A stretch of DNA of 64,000 bases from Monodelphis domestica (lineage: Eukaryota; Chordata; Mammalia; Didelphimorphia; Didelphidae), in contig NC_077235.1 in assembly GCF_027887165.1 (NCBI RefSeq), positions 51,547,895-51,611,894 of the forward strand. Direction: 5' to 3'. The notes beneath the pieces are model-generated. The model was not told the DNA's origin and searched no databases. It saw only the letters and a list, made by a program, of their open reading frames with translations. The translations under genes were made by a program, and so were the position numbers. Below, in pieces: positions 44,266 to 56,333 of the stretch; position 1 is the first letter of the stretch; the number at the start of each line of letters is the position of its first letter.

Positions 44266-45009
44266 TCACATAAGCCACCTCCAAAATAACATGAATCATT
44301 TTGTGCCTTCAGTTCATCTCTCTGTTGGGAGCATGTTTCGTTCTGGGTCTTCTGGAATCCTGGTTGCTCATTACATACATTGATCAGAGTTCTTAAGTCT
44401 TTCAAAGTTGTTTGTCCTTACAGTGTTTCTTATTGCACAAATTGTTCTGGTTCTGTTCACTTCACTCTGTATCAGTCATTACAAGTTTCTCTGAAACTTC
44501 TTTTTGTCATTGCTTTTGGCACAATAGTGTTCCATTATATTCATATGCTATATTTCAGCCATTCCCTAATTGGTGAATACTCCCATAGTTTCTAGTTCCT
44601 TATCATCCCTCCACACTCCAAGCTGATAGAAATGTTTTTATACATATGAGTCATTTTCATTGTTATTTGATCTTTTTAGAGTTTGGCCTCATAGTGGTAT
44701 CTGAGTCAAAGGTTTTGTACAGTTTAGTTACTTTTGGTTAAAGTTCCAAATTTCTTTCCAGATTACACAAAGGAATTGTTTTTCACTGGCAGTGCATTAA
44801 TGTACTATGTTCTCCCACCCTCAGTCCAACATTTGTAATTTTCCTTTTTTCATTAATTTTGCCAGTCTAATAAGTACAAGGTAGAACCTTAGAGCTGCCT
44901 TAATTTATTTACATTTCTCTAATTATTAGTTATTGGAGTGTTTTTTCATATGGCTGTTTATAGCTTGGATTCTTCCTCTGAAAAGGACTTAATAAATTCC
45001 TTTTATTTG

Positions 45010-45583
45010 TGTAATTAGAATCTGTTACTCTAAAAACTACAATTACCAGCACCCATTCTCTTCATGTTCTGTTCTGATGTGGGGAGGATATAAATTTGGT
45101 GTAGAGCCCTGCCTCTCACTCTTATCTTCCAGTTGGGGCTTTGATGGAGTGGGCTTTCTTAAAATTCATTTATTTATCTTTGCATTTTTTTATTCATTTA
45201 TTTATTTGTTTGTTTATTTAAGGCCCTTATTTTCTGTCTTGGAATCAATACTGTGTATTGGTTCCAAGGCAGAAGAGTGGTAAGGGCTAGGCAATGGGGG
45301 TTAAGTGACTTACCCAGGGTCACACAGCTGGGACCTGTCTGAGGCCAGATTTGAACCTAGGACCTCCCATCTCTAGGCCTGGGTCTCAATCCACTGAATT
45401 ACCCAGCTGCCCCCTGGAGTGGGCTTTTTAAACAGGCAAGGAAAACTTAGTCACGTGATCTTAATTTTGTTAAATAATTGGATTTTTTAACTTCTATTTC
45501 CTTTTTATTCCTTCTACTTCAAGTGATTATTAATAAATTTTATAAAATTAATACTTGGAGCTGTTGGATATTTAAATCCTACA
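45010..45583 (+). mobile_element. Solo LTR fossil
   Basis: It starts TGTAATTAG and ends TCCTACA, with TATTTG / TATCTG on the two sides as a probable 6-bp TSD. It holds a TATA-like GGATATAAATTTGG and an AATAAA near its end. A SINE lies inside. Without the SINE it is ~310 bp. Family not named. Confidence 0.65.
45164..45414 (-). mobile_element. WSINE1-like SINE with TSD, ATTT-rich tail
   Basis: Reverse SINE whose tail region is an ATTT/GTTT repeat (45,166-45,222). GGAGTGGGCTTTCTT / GGAGTGGGCTTTTT flank it. It is inserted in the LTR. Confidence 0.9.
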
Positions 45584-45806
45584 TATCTGTCAATTGAGGA
45601 ATGGCTCTTATGTATATAAATTTATATATCTTGAAAATGAGGCCTTTGTTAAAGAAATTTCTTGCAAAGATTTTTTTTCTTTCTCAGTTACCTTCTAATT
45701 TTAGTTACATTGATTTCATATTTACAAATCTCTTTAATTTTACATACTCAACATTGTCTAGTTTATCTTTTATAATCCTCTCTACCCTTTGTTTGGTCAT
45801 GAGCTC

Positions 45807-46554
45807 TGTTAAAATTAATTGTGGTTGAGACTGATAATATATTAGGTAGTCACCTGGGATTTAATTTCTAAATCCCAAAATGAATTACTAAAGTAAGTGG
45901 AATTTATGGTAGTTTATTTATAATATTTACAATAGAAAGAAGATATTAAGGAATGAGAGAGAGAAAGAAAACTCTGGCTGCTTCTTATACCAGTTAGAAT
46001 TTCTAAGCCCCAGCTAGGGGAAGAGAATCTCAAGAAGATGGGCAGGGTCACTAAGTCAGCCTTTCACTCACCAACGATGAACATCTAAATGAAAAGCAGT
46101 CTGAGGTCTCCTTCACAAGTTCCTCCAGTTCCTTCAGTCCAACTCCATCTGAATGTCTGAATCCGAATGTCCATCTTCCCTTCAGCTCCAAGTGACTAAT
46201 CCTTCACTCCAAGCCCGGGTGATTGACTGTCCTCTTCAGTCTTTTTTTCCTCTATTTAAAGACCTTTTTCTCTTGTGTCACCTCCTCTAAATTTTAACAT
46301 CTACCAGTCACAACAGATGCTTTTCTACAGGACTGCCCATTCTTTAGTTCTCTCCTTTGGTTAGATTTTCTTTAGGGACTGTCCATTCTTTAGTTCTCAC
46401 CTTCTTTGGATAGATTTTCTTTTTGAGTTACTTAACACCTCTTTTGTTAAGTTCACCTTTTGTAGCCACTTTAACACCTTTTTGTGGATAAAGTCTAAAA
46501 ATAGATTGTAGCTTACAATTCTAGCTTCACTATAAAGAAAGAGCTAAGTACACA
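45807..46554 (-). mobile_element. Solo LTR fossil (group A)
   Basis: Plus-strand ends TGTTAAAATT and AAGTACACA, with a 4-bp TSD GCTC (45,803-45,806; 46,555-46,558). A 4-bp TSD fits class I (gammaretrovirus-like) elements. It shares its 3' segment (complement of TAGTCACCTGGGA) with the LTRs at 56.3, 62.1 and 63.3 kb. Confidence 0.75.
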
Positions 46555-46664
46555 GCTCTTGTCCATAGGTCTTAAAGTTAATTTCTTCCTTGTTCCTGTA
46601 ATTTAATCACAACATCATCCTTTATTGCTATTTTGAGTTCATATCTCTTCTAAGTATACATGAC

Positions 46665-46915
46665 CTTGCTCTCTCCTGGTTCTCTTTTTAATTGTCTGAC
46701 CACTCTTCCTCAGTCACCTTTGCAAGGTCTTCACCCACAACAACCCTGCTAACCATGGTTATTTCTCAAAGCTTCAGTCCCATGCCTTTATTTCTTCCTC
46801 TGTAATCAAATTCTTAAATCAATTCTTAACCTTAACCTTTCTGCTTAGCTCCATTTTCCTATCTCCAACTGTCTATTGAACATCTTGAACTGATGTCCAT
46901 CGCCATCCTAGTGTG
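46665..46915 (+). mobile_element. L2 RT fragment
   Basis: GCTCTCTCCTGGTTCTC, TTGTCTGACCACTCTTCCTC and ATCTCCAACTGTCTATTGAA follow the L2 palm order. Confidence 0.6.
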
Positions 46916-47148
46916 TGGTATACTTCCCCTCATGGTGTGTCTGCCTGCCACCCTTATATGTTGCTGTAGTACATACCATCTATTATTTTTTTCAATAATA
47001 CTGGGAATGCCATGTTGCTATGTGTTTGCATACAGTTTTTGCTATAGATTTCTGCCATGTGCTTCCCTGTGTACTATTTTTTTATGTGTATATACCGTGT
47101 TTTGTTCTTACTTTACTGACCTGGCTACTCCACCCCTGCAGTGAATTT
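46916..47148. other. Unclassified DNA
   Basis: A short stretch between an L2 fragment and an LTR-like region. Confidence 0.3.
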
Positions 47149-48190
47149 TGTGAGGTATAAAGATTAAAATTAATATACAATAACTAAATAGTATATTTTA
47201 TAAAGTTTTATTAATAATAACTAAAGCAAAAGAACTTCCTGAACTCAGCCCAGTCACAGGTCAAAGGGAGGTAGAGGGAGGACTTACAGCCACTTAAATA
47301 CAATTACACAAAACGTGAGAATACAGGAAAGGGAAAAGGATTTTAGGTAAAACAGAAAAGAATTTCAGTTTTTTTTTTGAGGTTCAAGAATTTCTAACTA
47401 TACATTCTCCCTGATGATCATTTGGGAGACTTGTCTCCCCAATTGATCATTTAACATAATCAACTTTTAAATTCCAATAATTTGGGAATAAAAGGGAAAA
47501 AGAACAAGCCAATGATTGCTAAGTTGACAAAAAAAGTCAATTTGGGGGCAGTCCCCTTTGACATAGGAGTATACATTCAAAACAAAAGCATTTCAACCCC
47601 CCCATGGTTCAATTCACATCCCAAAGTTCGTTCTGGATCTTATGGTGCAACATGTGGTTTCTGCAGCATCTTCACGGTGCCTTCTGGATTCTGGGAGGTA
47701 GCAGATTTCTTATCCTAAAATTGCTCAAATTTAAATCAAAGTTCAAACAATAACATAGACTCTCCTCAGGTGAATATTAATAAATTCCCCTTTGAGGAGG
47801 ATAGAGGGATATACATAGGAATCACACAGGGATGAATTATGAGGTATCAATCAGTTTGAAAAAGAAAATCCAAGGTATCAAAACAAATCCAAACAAAAAA
47901 GAAAAAATAACTTGTGGATAAAATATAAAATATCAAAGTCTTATGTCTAAAAATCTAAGTAAAGGAAAAACAAATCTATAACAGGTCCTTGAATCAGAAC
48001 CCAATTAAAATTATTTAAGCAATTATGCATTTACCCAATCAGTAGCCAGGACTACAGAAAGTTTGTCCTACCATGAGAGACAGAAAAGGGACTAGATTTA
48101 TGGGAGCCAGCTAGGAGCCAAATTTGAGGTATTTGGTAGAATGGGACAAGGAAGACCTACCTTTGACCTATGTCAAAACAGCTGCAACCT
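47149..48190 (-). mobile_element. LTR-like fossil, boundaries uncertain
   Basis: The complement of the left end reads as an LTR 3' end: AATAAAACTTTATAAAATAT, ending ACCTCACA. The A-rich interior and a CAGTCCCCTTTGACA stretch are ERV-like. No clear right end or TSD found. Confidence 0.35.
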
Positions 48191-48394
48191 TGAACCCCAA
48201 ACAAGTTCAAGTCTTCTTGTCTTGGTTTAAAGTTACATCAGTCCCACTGGGATCTGTTCTCTTTGACCTTGTGTTCCATAGGCACTTGCAGGTGCTCTGT
48301 GCTTCTTCAGCACTGTACAGTGGCTCTTTTTGTATTCCCTTCTTCTGGAATCAGACAGAATCATTAAACAAAGTCCCATAATTTTTTTTTTGCC

Positions 48395-48740
48395 ATCAAG
48401 AAACTTACATTTTATTGGGGGAAACAACATGCCTATCAAAAAGTATATGTAGAACACACATATATAGGTTTACATACATATATATCCATTACATACAAAA
48501 TAAATACAAAGTGATTTTAGGGAGCAGAGTCAAGCTAGGTGGAGGGAGACACTAGCAACTGGGATGATCAGGAAATCCTTCCAGGGGAATCCCCCAGATG
48601 GAAAACAAAACGTTTCACCATTTTTAAAAACTAATCAATCAGCAATGATTTATTAAGCACCTACTGTGTGCCAGACACAGTGTGCAGTGCTGGTGAAACA
48701 AATGTGCAAAGAATGGAATGAATCCTACCCTTGAAGAGCT
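48395..48740 (-). mobile_element. L2 3' fragments
   Basis: CATCAAGAAACTTACATTTT and GATCAGGAAATCCTTCCAGG, then a second reversed L2 terminus TTATTAAGCACCTACTGTGT. Confidence 0.6.
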
Positions 48741-49259
48741 TAAGTTAGAGCTTCACAATTCCCTGAGCTCACTGCTAATTATTCTTTTCTCTGACCTCTT
48801 TTTTGTTGGTTGGTTGATTGGTCTGTGTCTAACTTAGTCATTTCCCTTTTTCTGATCACCCCACATCCACCCTTCTTTCCTTTACTGCTATAGTAATCTT
48901 TCTTTTTTTTTTTAGTTTTTAAACATTATTTTATTTGGTCATTTTCATACATTATTCATAGGAAACAGAGATCATTTTCTTTTCCAACCCCTCCCCCCCC
49001 CCCCCCCCCCACCACCACACCTCCCCTAGCTGATGAGCGATTCCACTGGGTATCACATGTGTCCTTGTTCCAAACCATTTCCTTGTTGTTGGTATTTGCA
49101 TTAGGGTATTCATTTAGCATCTCTCCTCAATCATATCCTCTCAACCCCTGTAGTCAAGCAGTTGCCTTTCCTCGGTGTTTTTACTCCCACAGTTTGTCCT
49201 CTGCTTAAGGATAGTGTTTTTTCTCATAAATCCCTGCAGATTGTTCAGGGACATTGCAT

Positions 49260-52200
49260 TGCCATTAATGGAGAAGTCCATTACGTTTGATTGTACCACA
49301 GTGTCCCAGTCTCTGTGTACAATGTTCTCCTCCTTTCACTCTGCATCACTTCCTGGAGGTTGTTCCAGTCTCCATGGAATTCCTCCACTTTATTATTCCT
49401 TTTAGCACAATAGTATTTCATCACCAACATATACCACAATTTGTTCAGCCATTTCCTAATTAAAGGGCTTCCCCTTATTTTCCAATTTTTGGCCACCACA
49501 AAGAGCGCAGGTATGAATATTCTTGTACAATTCTTTTTTCCTTATCTCTTTGGGGTACAAACCCAGCAGTGCTATGGCTGGATCAAAGGGCAGACAGTCT
49601 TTTAGCGCCCTTTGGGCATAGTTCCAAATTGCCCTCCAGAATGATTGGATCAATTCACAACTCCACCAGCAATAAATTAATTGCCCGACTTTGCCACATC
49701 CCCTCTAGCATTCATTACTTTCTGTAGCTGTCATGTTAGCCAATCTGCTAGGTGTGAGATGATACCTCAGAGTTGGTTTGATTTGCATCTCTCTGATTAT
49801 GAGAGATTTAGAACACTTTTTCATGTGCTTATTAATAGTTTTGATTTCTTTGGCTGAAAACTGCCTATTCATGTCCCTTGGCTCATTTTTCAATTGGAGA
49901 ATGGCTTGATTTTTTGTACAATTGGTTTAACTCTTTATAAATTTGAGTAATTAGACCTTTGCCAGAGGTTTTTGTTATATTGTTTTCCAATTTGTTGCTT
50001 CCCTTCTAATTTTAGTTACATTGGTTTTGTTTGTACAAAAACATTTTAATTTGATGTAGTCAAAATTATTTATTTTACATTTTGTGACTCTAAGTCTTGT
50101 TTGGTTTTAAAATCTTTCCCTTCCCAAAGGTCTGACATGTATACTATTCTGTGTTCACCTAATTTACTTATAGTTTCCTTCTTTATATTCAAGTCATTCA
50201 CCCATTATGAGTTTATCTTGCTGTAGGGTGTGAGGTGTTGATTCAAACCTAATCTCTCCCACACTGTCTTCCAATTTTCCCAGCAGTTTTTATCATATAG
50301 TGGATTTTTGTCCCAAAACCTGGGGTCTTTGGGTCTGTCATAAACTGTCTTGCTGAGGTCATTTATGCCAAGTCTATTCCACTGATGCTCCTTTCTGTCT
50401 CTTAGCCAGTACCAAATTGTTTTGATGACCACTGCTTTGTAATATAGTTTGAGATCTGGGACTGCAAGGCCACCTTCCTTTGCATTTTTTTTCATTATTT
50501 CCCTGGATATCCTTGATCCTTTGTTCTTCCAAATGAACTTTGTTATGTTTTTCTCTAATTCAGTAAAAAAAGTTTTTTGGAAGTTCAATGGGTATGGCAT
50601 TAAATAGATAGATAAGTTTGGGCAGGATGGTCATTTTTATTATGTTAGCTCATCCCACCCATGAGCAATCAATGTTTTTCCAATTGTTTAGATCTAGTTT
50701 TAATTGTGTGGAGAGTGTTTTGTAGTTGTGTTCATATAGTTTCTGTGTTTGTCTCGGCAGATAGATTCCTAAGTATTTTATATTGTCTCGGGTGACTTTA
50801 AATGGAATTTCTCTTTCTAATTCTTGCTGCTGAACTGGATTGGAGATATATAGAAATGCTGATGACTTATGTGGGTTTATTTTGTATCCTGAAACTTTGC
50901 TAAAGTTGTTGATTATTTCGACTAGCTTTTTGGTTGATTCTCTAGGATTCTTTAAGTATACCATCATATTGTCCGCAAAGAGTGACAGCTTGGTCTCCTC
51001 ATTGCCAATTTTAATACCTTCAATTTCTTTTTCTTCTCTAATTGTTACTGCTAGTGTTTCTAGTATAATATTAAATAATAAAGGTGATAATGGGCATCCT
51101 TGTTTCACTCCTGATCTTATTGGGAAGGCTTCTAACTCATCCCCATTGTAGATGATGTTTGCTGATGGTTTAAGATATATACTGTTTATTATATTATTAT
51201 TTGTTATAGAAGAAAAGGCCCTTCTATTCCTATACTATCTAGTGTTTTCAAAAGGAATGGGTGTTGTATTTTATCAAAGGCTTTTTCTGCATCTATTGAG
51301 ATAATCATGTGATTTTTGTTGGTTTGCTTGTTAATGTGGTCAATTATGTGAATGGTTTTCCTAATATTGAACCATCCTTGCATTCCTGGTGTGAATCCTG
51401 CCTGGTCATAGTGGATAACCCTTGTGATGACTTGCTGGAGTCTTTTTGCTAGTATCCTATTTAAGATTTTTGCATCTATATTCATTAGGGAGATTGGCCT
51501 ATAGTTTTCTTTCTCTGTTTTTAACCTGCCTGGCTCTGGGATCAGTACCATATTGTGTCGTAAAAAGAATTTGGTAGAACCCCTTCTTGGCTTATTCTGT
51601 CAAATGGTTTGTATAATATTGGGATTAGTTGTTCTTTGAATGTTTGATAGAATTCATTTGTGAATCCATCTGGAGCTGGGGATTTTTTCGGGGAGTTCTT
51701 TGATGACTTGTTCAATTTCTTTTTCTGATATGGGGTTGTTTAGGTAATTTATTTCTTTTTCTTTTAGTCTAGGCAATTTATATTTTTGTAAGAATTCATC
51801 CATATAACCTAGATTGCCATATTTGTTGCTATAAAGTTGGGCATAGTAGTTTTTAATGATTGCCTTAATTTCCTCTTCATTAGAGGTAACTTCTCCCTTT
51901 TCATCTTGGATACTGTCAATTTGTTTTTTTTCTTTACTTTTTAAAAATAGACTGACTAGTACTTTATTTTATTTGTTTTTTCAAAGTACCAACTTTTAGT
52001 TTTATTTATTAAATCAATAGTTCTTTGACTTTCAATTTTATTGATTTCTCCTTTGATTTTTAGGATTTCTAATTTAGTCTTCATCTGAGGATTTTTAATT
52101 TGTTCACTTTCTAGCCCAATTCATTGACTTCTGCCCTTCTTAATTTGTTTATACATGAACTCAAGGATATAAATTTCCCCCTGAGTACTGTTTTGGCTGC

Positions 52201-53000
52201 ATCCCATAGGTTTAGAAAGGATGTCTCATCATTGTAATTTTCTTTAATGAAGTTATTAATTGTTTTTATGAATTGTTCTTTAGCCAGTTTTGGAGAATCA
52301 TATTGTTTAATTTCCAATTAATTTTTGATTTATCTCTCCATGTACTCTTACTAATTATTATTTTCATTGCATTGTGGTCTGAGAAGGTTGTATTTATTAT
52401 TTCTGCCCTTTTGTACTTGTTTGCAATATTTGTGTGCCCTAATACATGGACAATTTTTGTGAATGTACCATGTGCTGCTGAAAAGAAGGTGTATTCCTTT
52501 TTGTCCCTGTTTATTTTTCTCCACATGTCTACTAATTTTTCTAAGATTTCATTCACTTCTTTCACCTATTTCCTATATGTTTTTTTGGTTTGATTTATCT
52601 AGTTTGGATAGAGGAAGGTTCAGGTCTCTCACTAGTATAGTTTTTCTATCTATTTTATCCTTGAGCTGCACTAGTTTCTCCTTTAGACATTTGGATGCTA
52701 TGCCATTTGGTGCATACATATTGAGTACAGATATTTCCTCATTGTCTATACTACCTTTTATCAGGATGTAATTACATTCCCTATCTCTTTTAACTAGATC
52801 TATTTTTACTTTGGCTTTGTCAGATATCATGATTGCAACTCCTGCCTTCTTTTTTATCAGTTGATGCCCAATAGATTTGGCTCCACCCTCTTACTTTCAC
52901 CCTATGCGTATCTACCTTCCTCATGTGTGTTTCTTGTAGACAGCATATGGAAGGTTTTGGATTCTAATCCACTCTATTCGCTTGCTTTTTATGGGTGAGT
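49260..53000 (-). pseudogene. L1 ORF2 remnant (endonuclease-RT)
   Basis: Endonuclease pieces: SVLNMYAPNG and TILVRDLNLPLSKLDKS at 52,573-52,830, then HVLGHTNIANKYKRAEI. RT pieces: [22 protein letters not shown]-like [19 protein letters not shown] and [19 protein letters not shown] at 51,204-51,551, then KQGCPLSPLLFNIILETLA. The usual FADD active site reads FADN (near 50,970), so a catalytic aspartate is lost. The C-terminal part ends with KNWKIRGSPLIRKWLNKLWY near 49,450. At least six frame breaks separate these blocks. Confidence 0.9.
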
Positions 53001-53542
53001 TCATTCCATTCACATTCAGAGTTATGATTACTAGCTGTGTATTTCCCAGCATTTAGATTTCTACTCCTGGTCCTGCCTTTTCTTCTTTCACTATTTTCTT
53101 CTACACCAGTGTTTGTTTATAATCAATCCCCCTAGTTCCCACCCTTATTTTACTTCCCTTTCTACCCCCCTTCTTATTCCCCCCCTTATTTTCCCCTGTA
53201 GTCTTTTTAACCCCCCCCCCTTTCCCTTATATTGCTTCCTTCCCCACCAGTTTGTTTTTTACCCTTCTACTCCCCTATAGGGCGCAAATCTATTCTCTCC
53301 CCCAATGGATTGGATTGTTCTTCCCTCTTTGGGTCAGTTTCAAATCACGTAAGAGTTGAGTATTTCTTATCTCCAACCTCTTTACCTTTCCAGTGTATCG
53401 ATGTTCTCCCCCTTCCCGCCATGAGCTTCTTTGTGACATATAAATTTACCCCTATTTGTTTCTTTTCCCATTTCTTTTAGTATTAACCTCTTTTTTTTAG
53501 CTCTGGTTGTGTGTATATATATATATATATACACACACATGT

Positions 53543-56179
53543 GTTCAGAATGGCGAACAAATATAAAACAACGTGGATGCACCCAAGATCAAAACAGTGG
53601 CATCTCATTGACTACATCATTGTACGCCGGCAAGACATCCAGGATGTACAGATCACCAGAGCCATGAGAGGAGCTGAATGCTGGACAGACCACCTATTGG
53701 TTAGAGCGACTCTTCAAATGCTCATTGCGCCTTGCCATCCAAAATGTGCCCAGACAGTTTGCGCATTTTACAACGTGAGTCTTCTTAGAGATCCATCTTA
53801 TTTGCAAACATTCCAGTCCTGCCTGGACAACAAGCTGTCTGCCAAGGGACCACTCACTGGAAGCTCAACCGAGAAATGGAACCAGTTCAGAGACGCAGTG
53901 AAGGAAACATCAAAGGCAGTCCTAGGCCCCAAACAACGCAACCACCAGGACTCGTTCGATGAGAACAACACTGCTATTGAAGACCTATTGAGCAAAAAGA
54001 ACAAAGCCTTTATGGAGTGGCAAAATAACCCAAACTCTGCTCCTAAAAAGGACAGTTTCAAGTCTCTCCAAGCCACGGATCAGTGTGAGATCAGGAAGAT
54101 GCAAGACCGATGGTAGGGGAAAAAAAGGCAGAAGAAATCCAGTGGTTTGCTGATATGAAAAACTACAAACAATTTTTCAGTGCCCTCAAGACTGTCTATG
54201 GGCCATTAAAACCCACCACCACTCCCTTGCTATCCTCTGATGGTGACATTCTCATAAAAGATAAAAAAGGCATCAACAACAGGTGGAAAGAACACTTCAG
54301 TCAGCTTCTCAAACGACCCTCTTTAGTCGACCAAAGCACCCTTGACCAGATCCCCCAAAACCGCTCCATTGAACAACTTGACGTCCCTCCTTCAATAGAG
54401 GAAGTCCAAAAAGCCATTAAACAAATGAGTGCAGGCAAGGCACCCAGTAAAGACAGGATCCCAACCGAGGTGTGTGAGGCCTTAAATGGAAAGGCGCTTC
54501 AGGCATTCCACATAGTGCTGACCAGCATATGGGAAGAGGAAGACATGCCCCCAGAACTCAGAGATGCCTCCATCGTAGCCCTATACAAGAACAAAGGCGC
54601 ACGAGCAGCCTGTGACAACTACAGAGGCATCTCACTACTCTCCACTGCTGGAAAGATCCTCGCCCGTATTATACTCAACAGACTCCTGTCATCTGTTTCA
54701 GAGCAGAACCTGCCTGAATCACAATGTGGCTTCCAACCAGATCGCAGCACCATTGACATGGTCTTCACAGTGAGGCAAATGCAGGAAAAATGCCTTGAGA
54801 AGAACCTGAGTCTCTACATTGTCTTCATAGACCTGACAAAGGCGTTCGACACAGTGAATAGGGACGCATTGTGGGTGATCCTTAGCAAGCTCGGTAGCCC
54901 AGCAAAATTCGTCAAACTGATCCAGCTCTTTCATGTCGACATGACAGGGAAAGTCGTATCTGGTGGAGAGACTTCCAATCGCTTCAACATCTTCAATGGC
55001 ATGAAATAAGGCTGTGTCCTCACTCCGGTACTATTCAACCTATCCTTCACCCAAGTATTACGACATGCTGTGATGGATCTAGACCTGGGCATCTACATCA
55101 AATACCGACTGGATGGCTCACTATTCGACCTTCGCCGCCTGACTGCAAAAACAAAGACAACAGAGAGACTCATCCTGGAAGCTCTCTTTGCAGATGACTG
55201 TGCTCTCATGGCCCACCAAGAAAATCATCTTCAAACCATTGTGGACAGGTTCTCCACTGCAACAAAACTGCTTGGCCTGACTATCAGCCTCAGCAAAACA
55301 GAGGTGCTGTTCCAATCTGCACCAGGGAGGCCAACGAACCAGCCGTGCATAACTATCGATGGCAAGCAGCTTTCTAACGTCAACACTTTCAAGTACCTGG
55401 GCAGCACCATCGCCAACGACGGGTCCCTAGACCACGAGATTAATGCCAGGATCCAAAAGGCCAGCCAGGCACTCGGGCAGCTGCGCTGCAAAGTCCTCCA
55501 GCACAGAGGTGTAAGCACTGCGACGAAGCTCAAAGTGTATAACGCAGTGGTCCTCAGCTTGCTCCTGTATGGTTGCGAGACATGGACACTGTACCAGAAG
55601 CACATGAAACGAAGCAATTCCACCAACGCTCCCTCCGGTCAATCATGAGGATCCAATGGCAGGACCGAATCACCAATCAGGAAGTCCTCAGCAGAGCCAA
55701 CTCCACCAGCATCGAAGTCATGGTCCTCAAAACCCAGCTACAATGGTCTGGACACGTCATCTGCATGGACCCACAGAGAATACCAAGACAGGTATTCTAT
55801 GGTGAACTGTCAGCTGGACTCAGGAAACAAGGTCGACCAAAGAAAAGATTCAAGGATCAGCTAAAGTCAAACTTAATGGGCTGGCATTACACCAAAGCAA
55901 CTAGAACTCACTGCCTCTGTCAGAAGCAGCTGGCGAACCCACATTCACCATGCCGCCACCACCTTTGAAGATGAGCGATGTCGATGTCTTGCCGCTGCGC
56001 ATGAAAGCCGACACCAGGCCACAATCGCACCTCCCATAACAACTGGCGTTCCATGCCCCATGTGCCACAAACTCTGTGCCTCAGCCTTTGGACTCCAAAG
56101 CCACATGAGGGTACACCGTAGATGAAACTGCACAAAGACAATAGTCATTCTCGATTACCGAGAGACTACCACTACTACT
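53543..56179 (+). mobile_element. 5'-truncated RTE-group non-LTR retrotransposon
   Basis: It is inserted in the L1 in opposite orientation, with the TSD ACACACATGT at 53,533-53,542 and 56,180-56,189. It is 2,637 bp long. It lacks the 5' UTR and most of the AP-endonuclease, keeps the endonuclease end, RT, C-terminal domain and a C2H2 finger, and closes with a 54-nt 3' UTR. The tail is ACT-type trinucleotides, not poly-A, as in RTE-like clades. The frame is broken four times. It differs clearly from BovB and L2, and resembles in my memory elements of tapeworms, flukes and molluscs. Confidence 0.85.
53546..56125 (+). pseudogene. RTE-group polyprotein remnant: APE end, RT, C2H2 finger
   Basis: Order of parts: the APE C-terminus WMHPRSKQWHLIDYIIVRRQ and CWTDHLLVRA (53,570-53,710); a linker (RKMQDRW) then KKAEEIQWFADMKNY and FFSALKTVYGP; RT with GKAPSKDRIPTEV, CDNYRGISLLSTAGKILAR, LPESQCGFQPDRSTIDMVF, the catalytic FIDLTKAFDTVNRDALW and LFADDCALMA (55,187-55,216, both Asp kept); then FKYLGSTIANDGSLDHEINA and IQWQDRITNQEVLSRAN. 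A terminal finger CPMC-x12-H-MRV-H ends in TGA (56,054-56,125). Breaks: a frameshift near 54,115; TAA at 55,007 in place of the conserved Gln of the NGxKQGC motif; frameshifts near 55,610 and 55,900-55,935. Confidence 0.85.
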
Positions 56180-56333
56180 ACACACATGTATATATATATA
56201 TATATACACCTATTTATGTCTTTTCCTTTCATTCTATACTTTGTCACTATTCTCTCTAAGTGTAATTCTTCTAGCTGCCCAGGTGATAGCAACAGTTTTT
56301 AAGAGTTACCAATGACCTCTTTTCTTATAGGGT

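Larger units (their letters stand above)
44270..46660 (-). mobile_element. Old L1 ORF2 C-terminal region, split by two LTRs
   Basis: L1 pieces at 44,270-45,009, 45,584-45,806 and 46,559-46,660 are collinear. Examples are AGTGTTCCATTATATTCATA, then GTCAATTGAGGAATGGCTCT, then GTCCATAGGTCTTAAAG. The gaps are LTR insertions with TSDs, so one element was present before both. Confidence 0.7.

Noticed and set aside
49281-49653. Small independent genes
   Set aside because: Pieces of the L1 ORF2 C-terminus, as shown by matching segments at 38.4 and 59.7 kb.
53543-56179. The RTE-group element as parasite contamination of the assembly
   Set aside because: It is flanked by a target-site duplication inside a marsupial L1 that resumes on the other side, so it is integrated in the host genome.
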